From positions 21,080,001-21,144,000 of the forward strand of contig JANTQA010000023.1 of the NCBI GenBank assembly GCA_027625915.1: a stretch of DNA of 64,000 nt. Reading direction: 5' to 3'. The notes beneath the pieces were generated by a model, which was given only the letters and a program-made list of their open reading frames with translations, did not search any database and had not been told where the DNA came from. Source of the DNA: Anaeramoeba flamelloides. Its lineage: Eukaryota > Metamonada > Anaeramoebidae. Shown piece after piece: positions 43,687 to 56,336 of the stretch (position 1 is the first letter of the stretch; every line of letters starts with the position of its first letter). The position numbers and the translations under genes are program-made.

Positions 43687-44729
43687 GGTTTACAATACCT
43701 GAAATTGGAAAAAACTTTATCTTAATAAAGAGCAATGCTAAATGTTATTTTGGTTGCTAGCTGATCGATCTTCAACTTGGTTTTGATTTTAATATTAGTC
43801 AAAAAATGCAATTATTGGTACTTTATTTTTTTTTTTCCAAAATATGGATTTATAAGTCCAAAACCAAGAGGTTGGAAGAAAAGTATTGATAAAAAAAAAT
43901 GATTTTTGAGTTGTAAATCAAAATTTTTATTTCTTTTTATCAGTTAACCTAAAAAAAAAATAAAAAAATTCTTTAAAAGATACAAAAAAAAACTAATTCT
44001 AATGAAAAATAATAATTGATAATCTAAAAATTTCTATTTTTTAGAACTTTCATTCTGTTTTATTAGCCTTACACCCTTCAATTTGGATTTCGGAAAAAAA
44101 AAAAATAAATTCCCAATAATTTCATTTTTTAACCACTAAAGTGATCAAAATAATGGGTACAAAAAGACGATTATCCGTGTTTCAAAATATAATCCGTGCT
44201 TTTTTTTCTTCTTGTTCCAAGTCAACATCCAATCAACTACCAAATAGTATATCTACTTTCAAATCAATTTTGAAAGTAAACAAATGGTTATTTTCAGTAT
44301 TATTTAAATTAGGAATGAAATTTGTTGAAAATTTTTCATAATTTTCTCAATTATTCAATAATATACAATTTTTTGTTATTTTTCAAAGTATTTTAGAAAA
44401 TTTATTTGTTTTTTTGACGAGAAAAATTCTCCAATTTGATCTTTTATTTTTAATTTTTTTTTTAAAATAATAGAACTTTAAGGAACCAAGACCATATTTT
44501 TTCAGGGTTTGTTATCAGTTTCTCTGATCGGTTGATCTATCGTTCTTCCATAACAAAAAAAAACACTTTTTATTTTGAAACATAGATTAAATTTTTTTGC
44601 AGCTTTATTTTGACTATGGTATTAAAATTATTACCAAGCTGAAGATTGATCAGCTAGCAGTCAATATAACATAAAGCCTTACTATTGTTAGAAGATAATT
44701 TTTAATTCCAGTTTCAGGGATTGTAAACC
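43687..44729. mobile_element. TTTACAATACC element, copy A
   Basis: 1,043 bp with inverted arms of about 125 bp. Left end GGTTTACAATACCTGAAATT after TTAA (43683-43686); right end TTTCAGGGATTGTAAACC, where the TTAA has decayed. The arms share GCTAGCTGATCGATCTTCAA. The inner CTTCAATTTGGATTTCGG is shared with 56163. No coding sequence. Confidence 0.75.
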
Positions 44730-45885
44730 TGTAGACTAATAAATAATCAAAAAAATAGAATTATTAAAAAATTGCCAAAAAGCTTAATGATTTTTAAACA
44801 AAAAACAAACTTGATTTAGAAGTTATTTTTAATAATTTTCAAGGAGTTTACTTTAACAAATGATTTGACTTTAGAAATACAATTGGGTAGTAAATTCGAT
44901 ATTTTATTGGTGCAAAAAAAAAAAAAAAAACAAGGTAAGGGATTTACTCTGAAACACCCTGTTTTAGGTTCCTAGCAATGTAATTTCTAACCATAGTATA
45001 TTTATAATTTTATTTTGATCGAAAAACTTTTAAATTTATAAACATTTTGAATATGTTATTTTCAACAAAATTATCAAAATTAAAAGGAATATTTATGTAC
45101 AAATTAACATTTATTTTTTTAATGCCAGAAAGTAACTAAATAAGCTTGGAAATCTCATTACTAGTTGGATTTTGTTGTTTTTTATTAAACCTCTATTAAG
45201 TATCCGATGATTAAGATAAAAAGTGTAGAATAGGGGTTTTTTTTGACAAGATTCAAAATTTAGAAGAAAAAAAACATTATCCATTGAATAAAAATAGAGT
45301 CCTTATTTTTTTTACCTTTTAGTATTGATTCTTGTTATTATTTTTTAAGAAAATACATGGATTATATAATATTTTCTTTCAGACTGAAAATCAACAATTC
45401 TTTGATGTGTATTATTCTGTTTATTTTTTATTTGTTCTTCAAAGGCCAATTAAATAAAATAATTGAAATTTGAAAAAAATGTTGTGCCCCTTTGACTAAA
45501 ACAGAGTTTATTAAAACCCAAATATTACCAAGAAATGAGTTGAGACTAACCATTTAAATCAAAAAGAATCATTTGATTTGATGGAATTAAAAAAAAGAAT
45601 TCTTTGGGTTGATGTTATTTTCGAAAAAGAATCAAAATGTGAACTCTGATTATTTTCATATTTTTGTTTTGCTTGACGAAAAAATTCACAAGAAAAATGA
45701 ATAAAATTCAAAAAAAAAAGAAAAATCTGAAAAAATATATATTGGTTGATAAATAAAAAAATGTCTCGTAAATCGATTATATTTTTAAAAAGAAAAATAA
45801 AAATAAAAATAAAAATAAAAATAAAAATCAAAATCAAAATGAAAAATAAAAAAAAAAAAATTTATAAATCAAAAATGAAAAGAAA
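44730..45885. other. Intergenic region downstream of Vps45
   Basis: No gene. A solitary TA-type end with GTTGTGCCCC...AGAGTTTA lies at 45482-45512 and resembles the Tc1/mariner ends at 53800 and 61920. A (AAAATA)n purine-rich run lies at 45790-45845. Confidence 0.45.
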
Positions 45886-47953
45886 TTAATAATTTTTTGA
45901 TGCCACACATTGCTTGACATGCTTAAAAAAGGATTTCGTATTTAACATTGATGTACCACCAATGATGACATTCAAACCAGTTTGTTGTTTATTATAACTG
46001 TCGACAAATTTAGCTTCTTCATAGGTTACTCCGCCGACAACAAATATTATCAAATTGGAAATTTGGCCTACGAGATTTATGTTTCCGACATTCGGGTAAT
46101 AGTTGCTATTGAGTTTACTTTTGGCGACTCTTTCTATGAGCTGTTGGATGAGGGGTACGTGTTGGATATAGACATTGTCTACGTCTTTCAAGGATCGTTT
46201 AATCACCCTGCTCGCTGATGAGAAAAGATTTTTATTATTGAACAAATCTTCGCCCTTCCCTCTTTTCTCTAATCCAGCGTATTTGAGAATTTTGTCAACG
46301 ATCTTTATTTTGGAGTTGCTGATCCCGCGATCTAATAGCACCTCTTTGATTTCCTTCATGGAGTTGCTCGAATGCTTTTCATAACGCAGGGCGTACAGGC
46401 AAGCCAGTCTTAGGCAATCAGTTGCCGTTATATTTGGGTTTTGGAAACATTCCAACATTTCCTGAAGATGCTTTTTATGCGTTTCATTAACTGCAAGGCT
46501 TTGCTCCAATTCCGAGACCACGAAGATCGATCGTTTACGGATAATTTTCGAAATTTGGTCAACAATCGCAACATGCTTTGAGACGCTACCAGACAATTTT
46601 CTAAATTCTGGATAATTTGCAATAAATTTTTTCATTTCGTCAATTGAGCGAATGTTCTGGTTCACCTTAGTACGCGTACTAAATTGCTGAACAAGCTTTG
46701 TTAATTTGTCACCAAGATCGCCAAAATCAGAAAACATGGTCTCTGCAAAGAATTGATCTTGTGATTGAGACAAGACAGTTGCGCCTTTGCCTGTCTTTAA
46801 AGCATTTTTTTTTGGTTTTTTTTTTTTGTTATCTATTTTTTTTAATTGGATGACTCCTGTTTTTTTTCCTTTTTCGTTTTCATTTTCCATTTCAATTTCA
46901 AAATCCTCCTCATCCTCCTCATCGTCGTCATCGTCATCCCCAATATTTGTACCAACATATACCAAATTATTTTCAATCCCAAAATATTCATGAACCATTG
47001 ATTGGTAAGTCCACTGATTCAATAAAGGCGTCAAAGGATCGGACCTTCGATCTATGATTAGCAGCAATGGTTCTGTTTCCTGTCTTCGGTAATAAAACAA
47101 TTCCTTTTCTTGATTAATGACTGTTTTAACTTTCTTTGCAATTCTTTCGGTCAGCGGCATATCGGCTTGATAGCGGATAATTGGCTTTTTCTTTAATGAC
47201 AAGCAAACAGAAATCAGCCCGCTCGTTATTCTGTCAAATAATTGTGTGTCCCATTTGGGCTCAATTAAATTGGAGATGTTTGGCATGGAAAACTCGAAAA
47301 GATCTTTGTTAATAACATAATAGTCGGCATAAAATTCATGAACTTGTCGAACAACGCCTAATTTGTCAGATTTTGCAAGCCCTGTTAAATAAGTTTCATA
47401 GAGCATATTTGAAAAAAATAAGTAATAGTCGCTATACTTTGGTTTGGTTAATTCAACCCCTAAGTGTTCTAAATTCTCTTCAATTGGTCTTACAAAGACT
47501 AACGCTTTTAAGTGTAACATTTCTTTTCGGGTTGTTTTGTTCAATTTCTCAATAAGAAAGATCTTTTTAAATTTTTTTTTTTTTTTTATGTTTTGGTGTT
47601 TTTGTTTTTTATTTTGTTGTTGTTGTTTTTGGAAAAGAAGAACAAATAACCACAATCAGTCAAATAAGAAAGAACGGGTAAAGTATAATCATTGTTGTTT
47701 ATTATTTTTTTTTGAGTCACAGTCCTGGTTGTTTGAGTTTATTGAATTTTCTTTTGTTTGACCAAAAACACTCAGAAAATTAAAAACAAAGAAAAAAAAT
47801 TTGAGATCATACTTCTTTTTCTAAGAGTTCAGATTGTGAAAATACTAGTGAAATAATGGTTGTTGTTTCTTTGTCAAGTAAAAGAACTTTTGGTCCCATT
47901 ACACACTCAGTCATATTATTAATATAATGTTTGATCGATTCATAAACATTCAT
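45886..47953 (-). CDS. VPS45: Vps45, Sec1/Munc18-family protein
   Basis: Two exons on the minus strand: 47953-47813 (residues 1-47) and 47562-45886 (48-605), with a GT-AG phase-0 intron of 249-250 bp. The join reads LLEKE/IFLIEKLNKTTRKEM, aligned without a gap to human Vps45. Exon 1 has MGPKVLLLDKETT. Exon 2 has FVRPIEENLEHL, LLLIIDRRSDPLTPLLNQW (about 214-232), YPEFRKLSGSVSKHVAIV and FVVGGVTYEEA near the end. Vps45 clasps syntaxin-type SNAREs (Tlg2/Syx16) at endosomes and the trans-Golgi. An Asp/Glu-rich then Lys-rich insert (about 254-306) enlarges the loop before domain 3a. The family norm is about 570 residues. Confidence 0.95.
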
Positions 47954-49013
47954 TTTTGTTTTTTGTTTTTGTTTTTCTTTTGATATAAAAAATGTAAAAC
48001 TCAAAAAAATGATTTGAAAAATTGAAAATAAATAGTCTCATTAGATCCTGAAAAAGAATGTGGGACTTTTGTTCAGTCAAAAAATATATTTGAACAATTC
48101 GTTAGAAATTTATTTTTGGAAACAACTAATTATTGTTATGCAAAATAATTTTTCAAAATAAGATCTCAAAAGATAGATTTTGATCTTAGTGAGTCTCTTT
48201 TTTGACTTTCTTTTAAATTTATCGAAGAGAATACCAATAATTAGTGATTGAAAATGATTTATATGAAATTGTGTAAATTTCTATTTTAGCTTGTAACAAG
48301 TGTTTGGTCAAGAGTTATTTATTTCTTGGTTGATAGATCTTCAATTTCCTATGAATTTAACTCTTAGTTTATAATATCCAGATATAAGGGTGTTAGACTA
48401 ATAGATTTGTAGGGTAATTTAGAATAAAAATGTGATTTTTAGGTTGTGAAGTGAAATTTTTATTGATGTTTGGTTATTCTTTGGATGCTTTTAATATATT
48501 GCCTTTGTGGAAAAAAAGTTCAACATATGTTTTGATTTCAAACATTAAAAGAACCTGAAAATTCAAAGTAAGATCGATCAATTAAAAAAAGAATAAATAA
48601 ATAAATAAATAAAGACAAAATGAAATATTCGCCACAAGAACAGTTTTTTTAATTCTATCTTTTAGTATGGGTTTTTTCTTTGATTGATCGATTATTAAAA
48701 AAATATATTCAAAAAACTGACTATTTTTGCTATCTCCAAAACCACATAAACAATTTCTAGTATGAAAGTCGATTTAAATTCTATTTGTTGGGTTGATTGA
48801 AAATAAAATAATGGATTATTATTTGAATTTAATTGGTTTCTTCTTTTTATTGATTTTACTATTCATTTTCAATAATGTTCCCAATTAAAAACAGTATTGA
48901 ACTTTTTTCCCTATTTCGCATTTTTTCCAAATTGGTTATTATTTTTTTAGTATATGAGTTAAAGGAAAATGAAAATTTCTATTAGCAAAACAAAAATCTA
49001 AATTCATTCTTAA
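47954..49013. other. Upstream flank of Vps45 and left part of a split element
   Basis: No gene. About 48280-48500 resembles the inner arm of the TTTACAATACC family, whose right end is at 50560. The element between was split by the insertion at 49014-50363. 48855-48905 carries a fragment of the GTTGGACA family (AATGTTCCCAATTAAAAA). Confidence 0.45.
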
Positions 49014-50363
49014 GGGAGTAGCTACACCATAATACATGATAAAAATTTGAGGGAGATGAGATAAGAGTATTTTATTTTAGTGGCGTTTGATCGTAGATTC
49101 TCTAAAAATTTATTTGTTATTTTTGTTTTAGTAATGTTCAACAACGAAAAAAAAAGAATATAATGATATAATAGTTTTTATTTTTTTTTTTTTTATTTAA
49201 ACTAGCTTAATTCCAAAAATTTAGACATAGTTTAAACAGTCGGAAGAATAGCAATATCATACTTTACATTCAATTTGGAAATTATTTAATTTTACAAAAT
49301 ATTTCATTTTTTTGTCTTTTTTGTTTTGTTTTCATTTCGTTTTTTTGAGTTACAAAATATGTTTTGTTAGATCTGGGATTTTTTAATCGATGATTGATAG
49401 AATGTTAGTGTTGAATTTCTTAAATTGAAAAAGCACATACCATTGGTCCATGGTATCTTATCATTTGATAGATCAACAATTGTTGGTGCAATTTTAACTA
49501 ATTTACCAATAAATTTTTTATTTAAACTCTTTTATTTGAGCTCGTTTTATTATTATGGACACACTGATTTTGATTTTTTTGTTTTATAATGTTTTCTTTT
49601 ATTTGGATGTGAAGGAGTACGAATTAAAACATTAATACTATCTTAGTTGAATCTGATTTTATAAACATTTGGAATAATATAATAAAGTGTGTTTCTGTTT
49701 TGCCTATTTTTAATTTTCTGATGTATCCAAATTTTTGGAATATATTTAGTTTTTTTTTGGGAGAATATAATTTTAGATTTTTAGAATAAAACTTATAACT
49801 ATTTTGTGGTTTACAATTTGTTTGAATATAATCATATTCACTTCTCCAATTCCACCCAATCCAACGATTTAAAATCCTAACAAGATATAATGTTTTGGGA
49901 TAATTATTATTTTTTGGAATCCTTCTATCTATTTAAGCCTCATTCATGTTTCATTTTGTGCTTCTTTCCATTGTAATGCTAATTTTCTTTTGAAACAAAA
50001 TCCATTTATCCTAAATGTCACTGAGAAAATAATATTTCTAAATAATTTTTGTTGTAATGATTAAAACAATTCAAAAATGATGAAAAAATAAAAAATGAAA
50101 AAAATAAATGTCACAATAGAATGTTGAGATAAGGACGAAAGATACGTCATTCAACACTTGAAACACTATTTTAAGCAATTCAACTCAACATTCTATTGTG
50201 GGAATTTCTTTGAGACTTTAAAAAAAAAATCAAAAAATCTAATGAATGAAGTACAATAAATAATAAAAATCAATGAGTTACAACCAAAGTAAAAAAAATT
50301 ATTTTCTTATCCTTGTCAAAATTGCAAAAAAGTGAAAAATTTTCCTTTACTGTGGCTACTCCC
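49014..50363. mobile_element. TTAA-flanked element, GGGAGTAGC family
   Basis: 1,350 bp between TTAA at 49010-49013 and 50364-50367. Ends GGGAGTAGCTACA and, inverted, GGGAGTAGCCACA. It contains a 17-bp-arm hairpin at 50112-50200 and a repeat shared with 28400-28600. No transposase frame. Confidence 0.75.
50112..50200. repeat. 89-bp inverted repeat
   Basis: CACAATAGAATGTTGAG at the left and its exact reverse complement at the right enclose 55 bp. It may be a tiny MITE or a structural hairpin. Confidence 0.85.
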
Positions 50364-50367
50364 TTAA

Positions 50368-50560
50368 GTAACTCCAAATCTATTGGTCTTTAACTTTTCA
50401 ATTTGTATTTTGAAAAAAAAAAATAATTTGTCAAAATTGACATTTTGAACCACTATTAAAATAAATACGAAGTTGAAGATCAATCGTCTAAGCATCAAAA
50501 TAACAAATTTCCACACCCTACACAAGATTAACTTTTTTCCCGTTTCAGGTATTATAAACC
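50368..50560. mobile_element. TTTACAATACC element, right end of a split copy
   Basis: Contains GAAGATCAATCGTCTAAGCA and ends TTTCAGGTATTATAAACC followed by TTAA (50561-50564). This matches the right arms of 43687-44729 and 55243-56336. Confidence 0.65.
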
Positions 50561-50564
50561 TTAA

Positions 50565-51427
50565 AATAATAGAATATGATTTTTAAAAAAATTCAGATAA
50601 TATATCAACTTTTTTTCGGCATTTGTTTGTTTGAAGAGGTGATTTTCTGAAAAAAATGACTTGTTTCAAAATTTAACTAATGAGAAAAAAGTATTCTTAG
50701 TTGGGGATCTTGGCATTTCGATAAAATATTTTGTTTTTGATTTAAAAAAATGTTATATTAATTTTTTTTATAAGTTACCAATATTAATATCCTAAAGAAA
50801 TTGAAAATTTTTATACTAGAAGTTCCAATACAAGGGTAACAAAAATTTTTTTAACATTTTATTATTTTCAGAAATTTAAAGTTTCTTCAGTTATTTCTTT
50901 TATTAATATCAACTCTAATCTTCCGATTATTATTTATCTTATTTCTAAACATTCATAGTTTGGCCGATTCTTAAAAAATTGAATTTTTCATTTTTGGCAA
51001 TGGAAACTTTGAGGGAAATGGGGTTTAGTTTGTTGTATTTATTTTAAAATTAATTTAATATATTCGGAACTTTTCCAACATTTATTCGAAATTAACAAAT
51101 TATCAATAAAATCCACAAGAAGTTTTATCTCTATATTTTAATAAATATTTTTCAATTTGTTCAATCTTTTCCGTTTATTTCCAATTTATCTCGATACTCC
51201 CCCAAATATTAATAAATCATCAGATATTAGGTAGATGAGTTGTAGTAAATTCAGTTGATTGAATTGTTTTAAAAGTCTAAATTTTACAAATAATTAAAAA
51301 TGTTCCATTTAGTATAATAATATTTTTAAATATATATAATCTAGATTGTGGTGACAGTTCTTTTAAAATAAAATATATACTTTAAAATATTGAATAATTT
51401 TATTATTGGATGTATTTTATTGAACTA
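50565..51427. other. AT-rich spacer
   Basis: No gene. 50770-50860 (CCTAAAGAAATTGAAAA, AGAAGTTCCAAT) resembles the end of repeat S. Confidence 0.4.
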
Positions 51428-52019
51428 AACTAGATTTCAAAATTTTTGACTCACTTTATAATGTTAATGGAAGTTGTTTTGAGTTTTTTTCATAGTATTC
51501 TTCTCAAAAAAATAATTTCAAATTTTTGGATGAGAATCATTTGTTCTATTTTTACAAATTTTAGTTTTGCTTATGAAAAATTTTTGTTTTTCTTTTCTAT
51601 TTCTTTTTTTTTGGATTTCTTTTTTCTTTTTTTTTCTTTTTTTTTTTTGTAAAAGATCATATGTTAAAAAAAAAGATCTTCAAAAAGGAAAATAATCACT
51701 ATGAAAATTGAGACTATATAATGTTATTTAAAATGAATTTAATTATTAGTCAAAAATCTTTTTGTTAAACTTTTTTTCAGTGGAATTTTAGTAATAAAAA
51801 TCCTTAATGCTCATTTCAAAAAATGTTACTCGCTTTTTTTTTTCTTTTTTTGATGTATTTTTTTTAATTTTTTAAAATTTCAGGTTTTTATAGATTTAGA
51901 ATGATTTTAAAGTTAATTACAAATCAGATTTAATTATTAGTTGTTCTTAAATACTAATAAATAATTTTTTTTTTTTCAATTTATTATTTCAGGCGAGTCA
52001 CAATTTTTGAAATGGGGTT
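51428..52019. mobile_element. TGACTCA-end TA element, copy B
   Basis: 592 bp flanked by TA (51426-51427, 52020-52021). Left end AACTAGATTTCAAAATTTTT then GACTCAC; the right end is the near complement. Aligns with 13220-13788. Non-coding. Confidence 0.8.
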
Positions 52020-52278
52020 TATTTTAAATGAGAAAAAAAATCACGTATATTTTCAAAGAATTATTCAAAATATTGCAAATTGGGCATTTTTTTTTTTTAA
52101 TGTTTTAGATTGTTTTTCAAAATATACAGCGATTAATCAAAAAAAAAAAAAAAAATAATAATAATAATTTTCTAAAATAATATGAACCCAATTACTTTTT
52201 TTATTTATTTCATTTTTTAGAACTAATTTTTGATTATGAAAACAATTTCAAAAATATTTAAATTTTAAGTTTGAAGAG

Positions 52279-52413
52279 AATAAATCTATAATATATATAA
52301 TTGTCGATTTAATTTTCTCTGACTTCCCTGAGGCGTCTAATAGTGGATCTTGCTGTAACTGCGGATGGTGTACTATTGAATTTAAAGATAATGATAGAGA
52401 TTATAATAAATAG
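52279..52413 (+). other. GC-richer islet with a Cys-rich open frame
   Basis: A frame ending TAG at 52411-52413 reads DFPEASNSGSCCNCGWC and then TIEFKDNDRDYNK. It has no ATG and a stop just upstream, so it would need to be an exon or a gene remnant. Base composition differs clearly from its surroundings. No family recognised. Confidence 0.3.
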
Positions 52414-52719
52414 AGAGATTTTAATTTCCAGAAAATAAATTGTTTTGAATTTTTGGTTACATAATTTAAGATTTTTTAAAGAAAAGATTTGTTTTATTAT
52501 TCAAAAAATAGTAATTCAATATCAAAAAACATTATTTAGGATTTCAAATGAAAGAATCATATCTAATCATAAGATTGATTTCCAGTACTAAAAATGCTAT
52601 TTCAATCATTTCATTTTGATTTTCAAATGAAAAAAAATTTCCCTCCCTTCATTTTTTATTTGCTTAATGAAAAAAATTTTAATAATCCGTTGAAAATTTT
52701 ATTTACTTCTTTTTGTATA

Positions 52720-52920
52720 CAGTCAGTATCACTTTTAAGGTACAAACTTTGAACAAAAGCTAAGTCATAAAAAAATTCCAAATTATGGCACATTTTTTGT
52801 GAATTTTTTTTTTTCACTAATTATCTTACTAGAATCCGAATTTTTGGTCTCTCATTTTGGAAATTTTATAGTGCCTTACATTTTTGTTCAAAGTGTGTGC
52901 GTTAAATGTGGTACTGGATA
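52720..52920. mobile_element. CAGTCAGT MITE, copy 16, strongly diverged
   Basis: Starts CAGTCAGTATCACTTTTAAG after TA and keeps the CTAGAATCCGAATTTT core. The right end is decayed (GGTACTGGATA). It looks much older than the LINE copies. Confidence 0.85.
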
Positions 52921-53084
52921 TAGTTCCATCTACACTCTTTTTTCAAGTTAAATTTTAATACTTCAACTTTGATTTTATTGGTATAAATACTAAATTCTAA
53001 AACTGAAACATTGGTATTTTAAATTAAGAAAATGATATGAAATTTGTTTTACCATTAAACAAAACAAATCCCATTTTGATAATA

Positions 53085-53800
53085 AACTCTTTTTCAAATA
53101 AAAGAAAAACAGAAAATTCCAAGAATTATTCATAATTGAATCAAATTAATTGTAGTATCATTTGAAAATATAAAAAACACTTTAAAACATATAAAAAAAC
53201 ACTCAACTGAATATTTAAAACACATTAAAACAAAACAATAAAAATTAAAATTAAATATTTTAAAAATTGGTGTGCCCTTTTATTTGAAATGAGAAATCTC
53301 GTTTTGTAAATTGTAGGGAAAAAAAATTATAAAATCAATAAAAACTATTGAACAGGGTTGAATTGGGGAAAAGTTCTTTACATTTTATTGATAACTCTTT
53401 CCACGTCAAATTTTTGTTCTTTTAAAGTCTCATTTTCAATATAAAGTCGCAATTCATCTGAGTATTTTGTTGGAATTGTTTTTTTTTTCAAATATTTTCT
53501 TTTTTCTTTGTTCCATACATCAATCCGATGTTGTACTTTCTTAATTCCTATATCTAGCTCTTTCGTATTCAAACTTAAACTGTTTCCATTTTTATACCAC
53601 CAGATTATTTCCAAATTGGTTTCTTCTTATCTTGTTTTTTTCATTTTTCAATTGTTCAATATCCATAAATAAAAAAAAACAAAAAATTGAAAAAATGAAT
53701 GATTAAAATGAAAATCACCAATAAGTAATTATCATATCAAAAATCAAATTCAGTAGTATTGATGATTTGAGAGGTGTGCCCTTTTGTTTGAAAAAGAGTT
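53085..53800 (-). mobile_element. Tc1/mariner-type element, internally deleted
   Basis: 716 bp between TA at 53083-53084 and 53801-53802. The ends are AACTCTTTTTCAAATAAAAG and, inverted, AACTCTTTTTCAAACAAAAG followed by GGCACACC. They start AACTC and carry GGGCACACC, like the transposase-bearing copy at 60652. The minus strand keeps the DNA-binding part of a transposase (53378-53640) but no catalytic part. A further GGTGTGCCCTTTTATTTGAA end lies inside at 53271, so the structure may be composite. Confidence 0.75.
53378..53640 (-). pseudogene. Tc1/mariner transposase, N-terminal helix-turn-helix remnant
   Basis: The frame reads WYKNGNSLSLNTKELDIGI, KKVQHRIDVWNKEKRKYLKK, then TIPTKYSDELRLYIENETL, and ends KFDVERVINKM. 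This follows the paired helix-turn-helix pattern of Tc1-type transposases: (K)NG-S-L-xx-I-A-K-E-L-x-I before V-x-R-x-I-x-x-W, then the tDELrxYIeNE second domain. An in-phase ATG is absent. A possible start, MDIEQLKNEKNKI near 53662, is in another frame. The catalytic D-D-E/D region is missing, so the gene is dead. Confidence 0.65.
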
Positions 53801-53940
53801 TATTTTTCTTTTATTTGGGTTTCTATTGAATTCTGAAAATTAATAAAGATTTCATTATTTTTAGAAATAAGGCTGAACAGATCGAGTTCTCATTTAATTT
53901 TGATCTGTAAACTTGATTGGAAAACCAAAGAAAATAAATA

Positions 53941-54166
53941 AGCCAAATTTCAAAATTTGGGGCAAATTTTTTTATTATTAGTTTTTTCTTTTTTCATTTG
54001 TCTTTCAAAAAATAAAATGATTACACTATGTTTTTATTTATTAATCTATATTGGCTATTGTCTCTAAAAAATTTAGTAAAATACCTTATTATTCAAAAAA
54101 AAAACACAAACAATTAAACTAATTTTTTTCTGATGAAAAATCTACCCCTATTTTTGAAATTAAGCT
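53941..54166. mobile_element. AATAGGGGCA MITE, copy C
   Basis: 226 bp between TA at 53939-53940 and 54167-54168. Ends AGCCAAATTTCAAAATTTGG and, inverted, AGCTTAATTTCAAAAATAGG. Opposite orientation to copies A and B. Confidence 0.8.
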
Positions 54167-54168
54167 TA

Positions 54169-55242
54169 CAATTCATTTTAAAATAAAATTACAGCTATTT
54201 TATAAAAGCGAAGAACTGATAGATTTAAAAATTGTTACTCAAACTACTCAAAAGAGTGGATCAAACAATTTGAAAAACAGTTTTTAAAAACTTTTAGTTC
54301 CTCGCTTTTCTAAAACAGCTGTACTTTATATTAATATCTTGATTTCAGAACCAATACAAAAAAAATTACCATTGACCATTTTCGCGAGAAGATGCCGATT
54401 TTGAAACGGGCATATTCTCGTAAAAATAATCATTTAATCCACATTAAACACAAATTGATGTATTTATGAAAAAAAAAAAAAAAAAAATTGAAATAGTAAA
54501 GAATAAATTCCAACGAAAAGGACATTTTTATAATTATAAAAATGGAAATTTCATTTTTTTATTTGAAAAGTTGAAGAATATTTTAAATAAATTTAAAACA
54601 AAAAGAAAAAAATAAAAAGGTGTGTTTCTGACAACGAAATTTTCACAAAAAGTTGGTTTAAATATGATAGAAAAGTATTTAAAATTGAAACAAAAATTGT
54701 ATTATTTTTTACATTTACATTTTTTTTTAATTGTAAAGTTTTCATGAAGTTCAAGATGTATCTCTTTAGTTTGGGTTTCTTTAAACCCTTTGGTTGAAAT
54801 TTTTAACAACAAAAACAATAACTTAAATTGAGATCTTGAATTTGTTTTTTCAATTTGGTTATATTTTGAATTTTAAAAAAAAAAAACATTTTTAAAATAA
54901 AAAAAATTGCTTTTTAAAAAGAGGAAATATTGTCCTAATGAGATACAGCGCTATTAGACTATGGGGTGTATTGTTTATAAACATTTTTGAGAGAATATGA
55001 CCAATTTACAATTAGCTACCTTCTCGAAAAAATGGTCACTCTGGTTTGCTTTGGGTTCGTTTTCTTTTCACAAATAGTAGGATAAATGGTCTTTTGGTTT
55101 CAAAGTTTCAATAATCAGAGGCACTCAAAAAATCTTTTTTCAGTAATGCTCTCACTAGTAAAAATTTCAAAAAGATTAAAATGTGTCAATTTCCCAATGT
55201 CAGCATATATGTTTTTAGTCATAAAATATGGATCGTCCTTAA
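54169..55242. other. AT-rich spacer
   Basis: About 1.1 kb with no gene. 54945-55140 is slightly less biased but holds no recognisable frame. Confidence 0.4.
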
Positions 55243-56336
55243 GATTTACAATACCTGAAATTTGAAAAAAAAGATTGTCTTGAATCAGGTGAGTGAAATG
55301 CTCTTTAAGTTCTTGTTTTATCGATCCTCAAATTAAACCTCAATTCAAAATTTTTAACACACCAAAATTCGATTTGTGAAAAAAAAAACTTATTTAATCA
55401 CTTCTCGAAGATTTACCAAATTAGAACCATTCACTAATTGAAATGTTAACACCTTTTTATAAATTACAATACCCACAAAACAAAAAATAAATAATTATCA
55501 ATACAAATAAATCAAGGGTGTGTTAAAAATTTTGGAGAGAGCAAAACAAAAAAATACATTGGTAAATTTATTTAAATTCTATTAGGAATATTGATCGATC
55601 AAATGGTTAGATACTACCAACTAATTTTATTTGAGTTCTTCTATTTGGAACAACTCAACTTTAACATAATATAAACCTTGTAGAAAAATTTTGATCCAAC
55701 GAAGCAAATTACGTAATTCAAACAATGAAATGAAAACAAAAACTAAAAGATGAAAAAATGATTTTCATATTTTACAAAAATCAAAATTATCTCCAATTTC
55801 AATGAAATTGTATTGTTGTGATTGTTTGGAACGTTTTAGGTGGGTGGAAAATTTTGAATTTTAGTTTAGTATGAATTTTAATACTGGTTCAAAAAGGCAA
55901 TTTTTGACAATTTATTTGTTTTTTCCGAAATTCAAATTGAAGAGTGGAAGATTAATAGACCGGTAGATGTTTAAGAATAAATTTAGATTTTTATGTTACC
56001 AATTGAAATTATGATTTTTATTTTCGTTTTATTTGGAGCTTTTAAAAAATTTATTTATTTTTTTTTCGTAAATTGAACCAAAGGGAAATAAATCTTTCAA
56101 TCAACAATCCAAAAATCAAAATTTGTTATTAAATACCCTCCAACCCATCAGTCTATTAATCTTAGACTCTTCAATTTGGATTTCGGAAAAAAATAAATAG
56201 ATTGTCAAAAATTGCCTTTTTGAACCAGTATTAAAAACCGATACAAGCACAAGATCGATCATCTAAGAACCAAATTAACATGTCGCCATATCTGACACAA
56301 AATAATCTTTTTTTAAAATTTCAGGTATTGTAAACC
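55243..56336. mobile_element. TTTACAATACC element, copy B
   Basis: 1,094 bp between TTAA at 55239-55242 and 56337-56340. Left end GATTTACAATACCTGAAATT; right end TTTCAGGTATTGTAAACC. Nested arms at 55890-55980 and 56140-56230 (TTCAATTTGGATTTCGGAAA) and an inverted copy of the GGTATCTAACC repeat (55580-55745) lie inside. No coding sequence. Confidence 0.8.

Noticed and set aside
44141-44341. 66-codon frame with MGTKRRLSVFQNIIRAFF
   Set aside because: Lies wholly inside a TTAA transposon copy and is not kept in its paralogue at 55243-56336.
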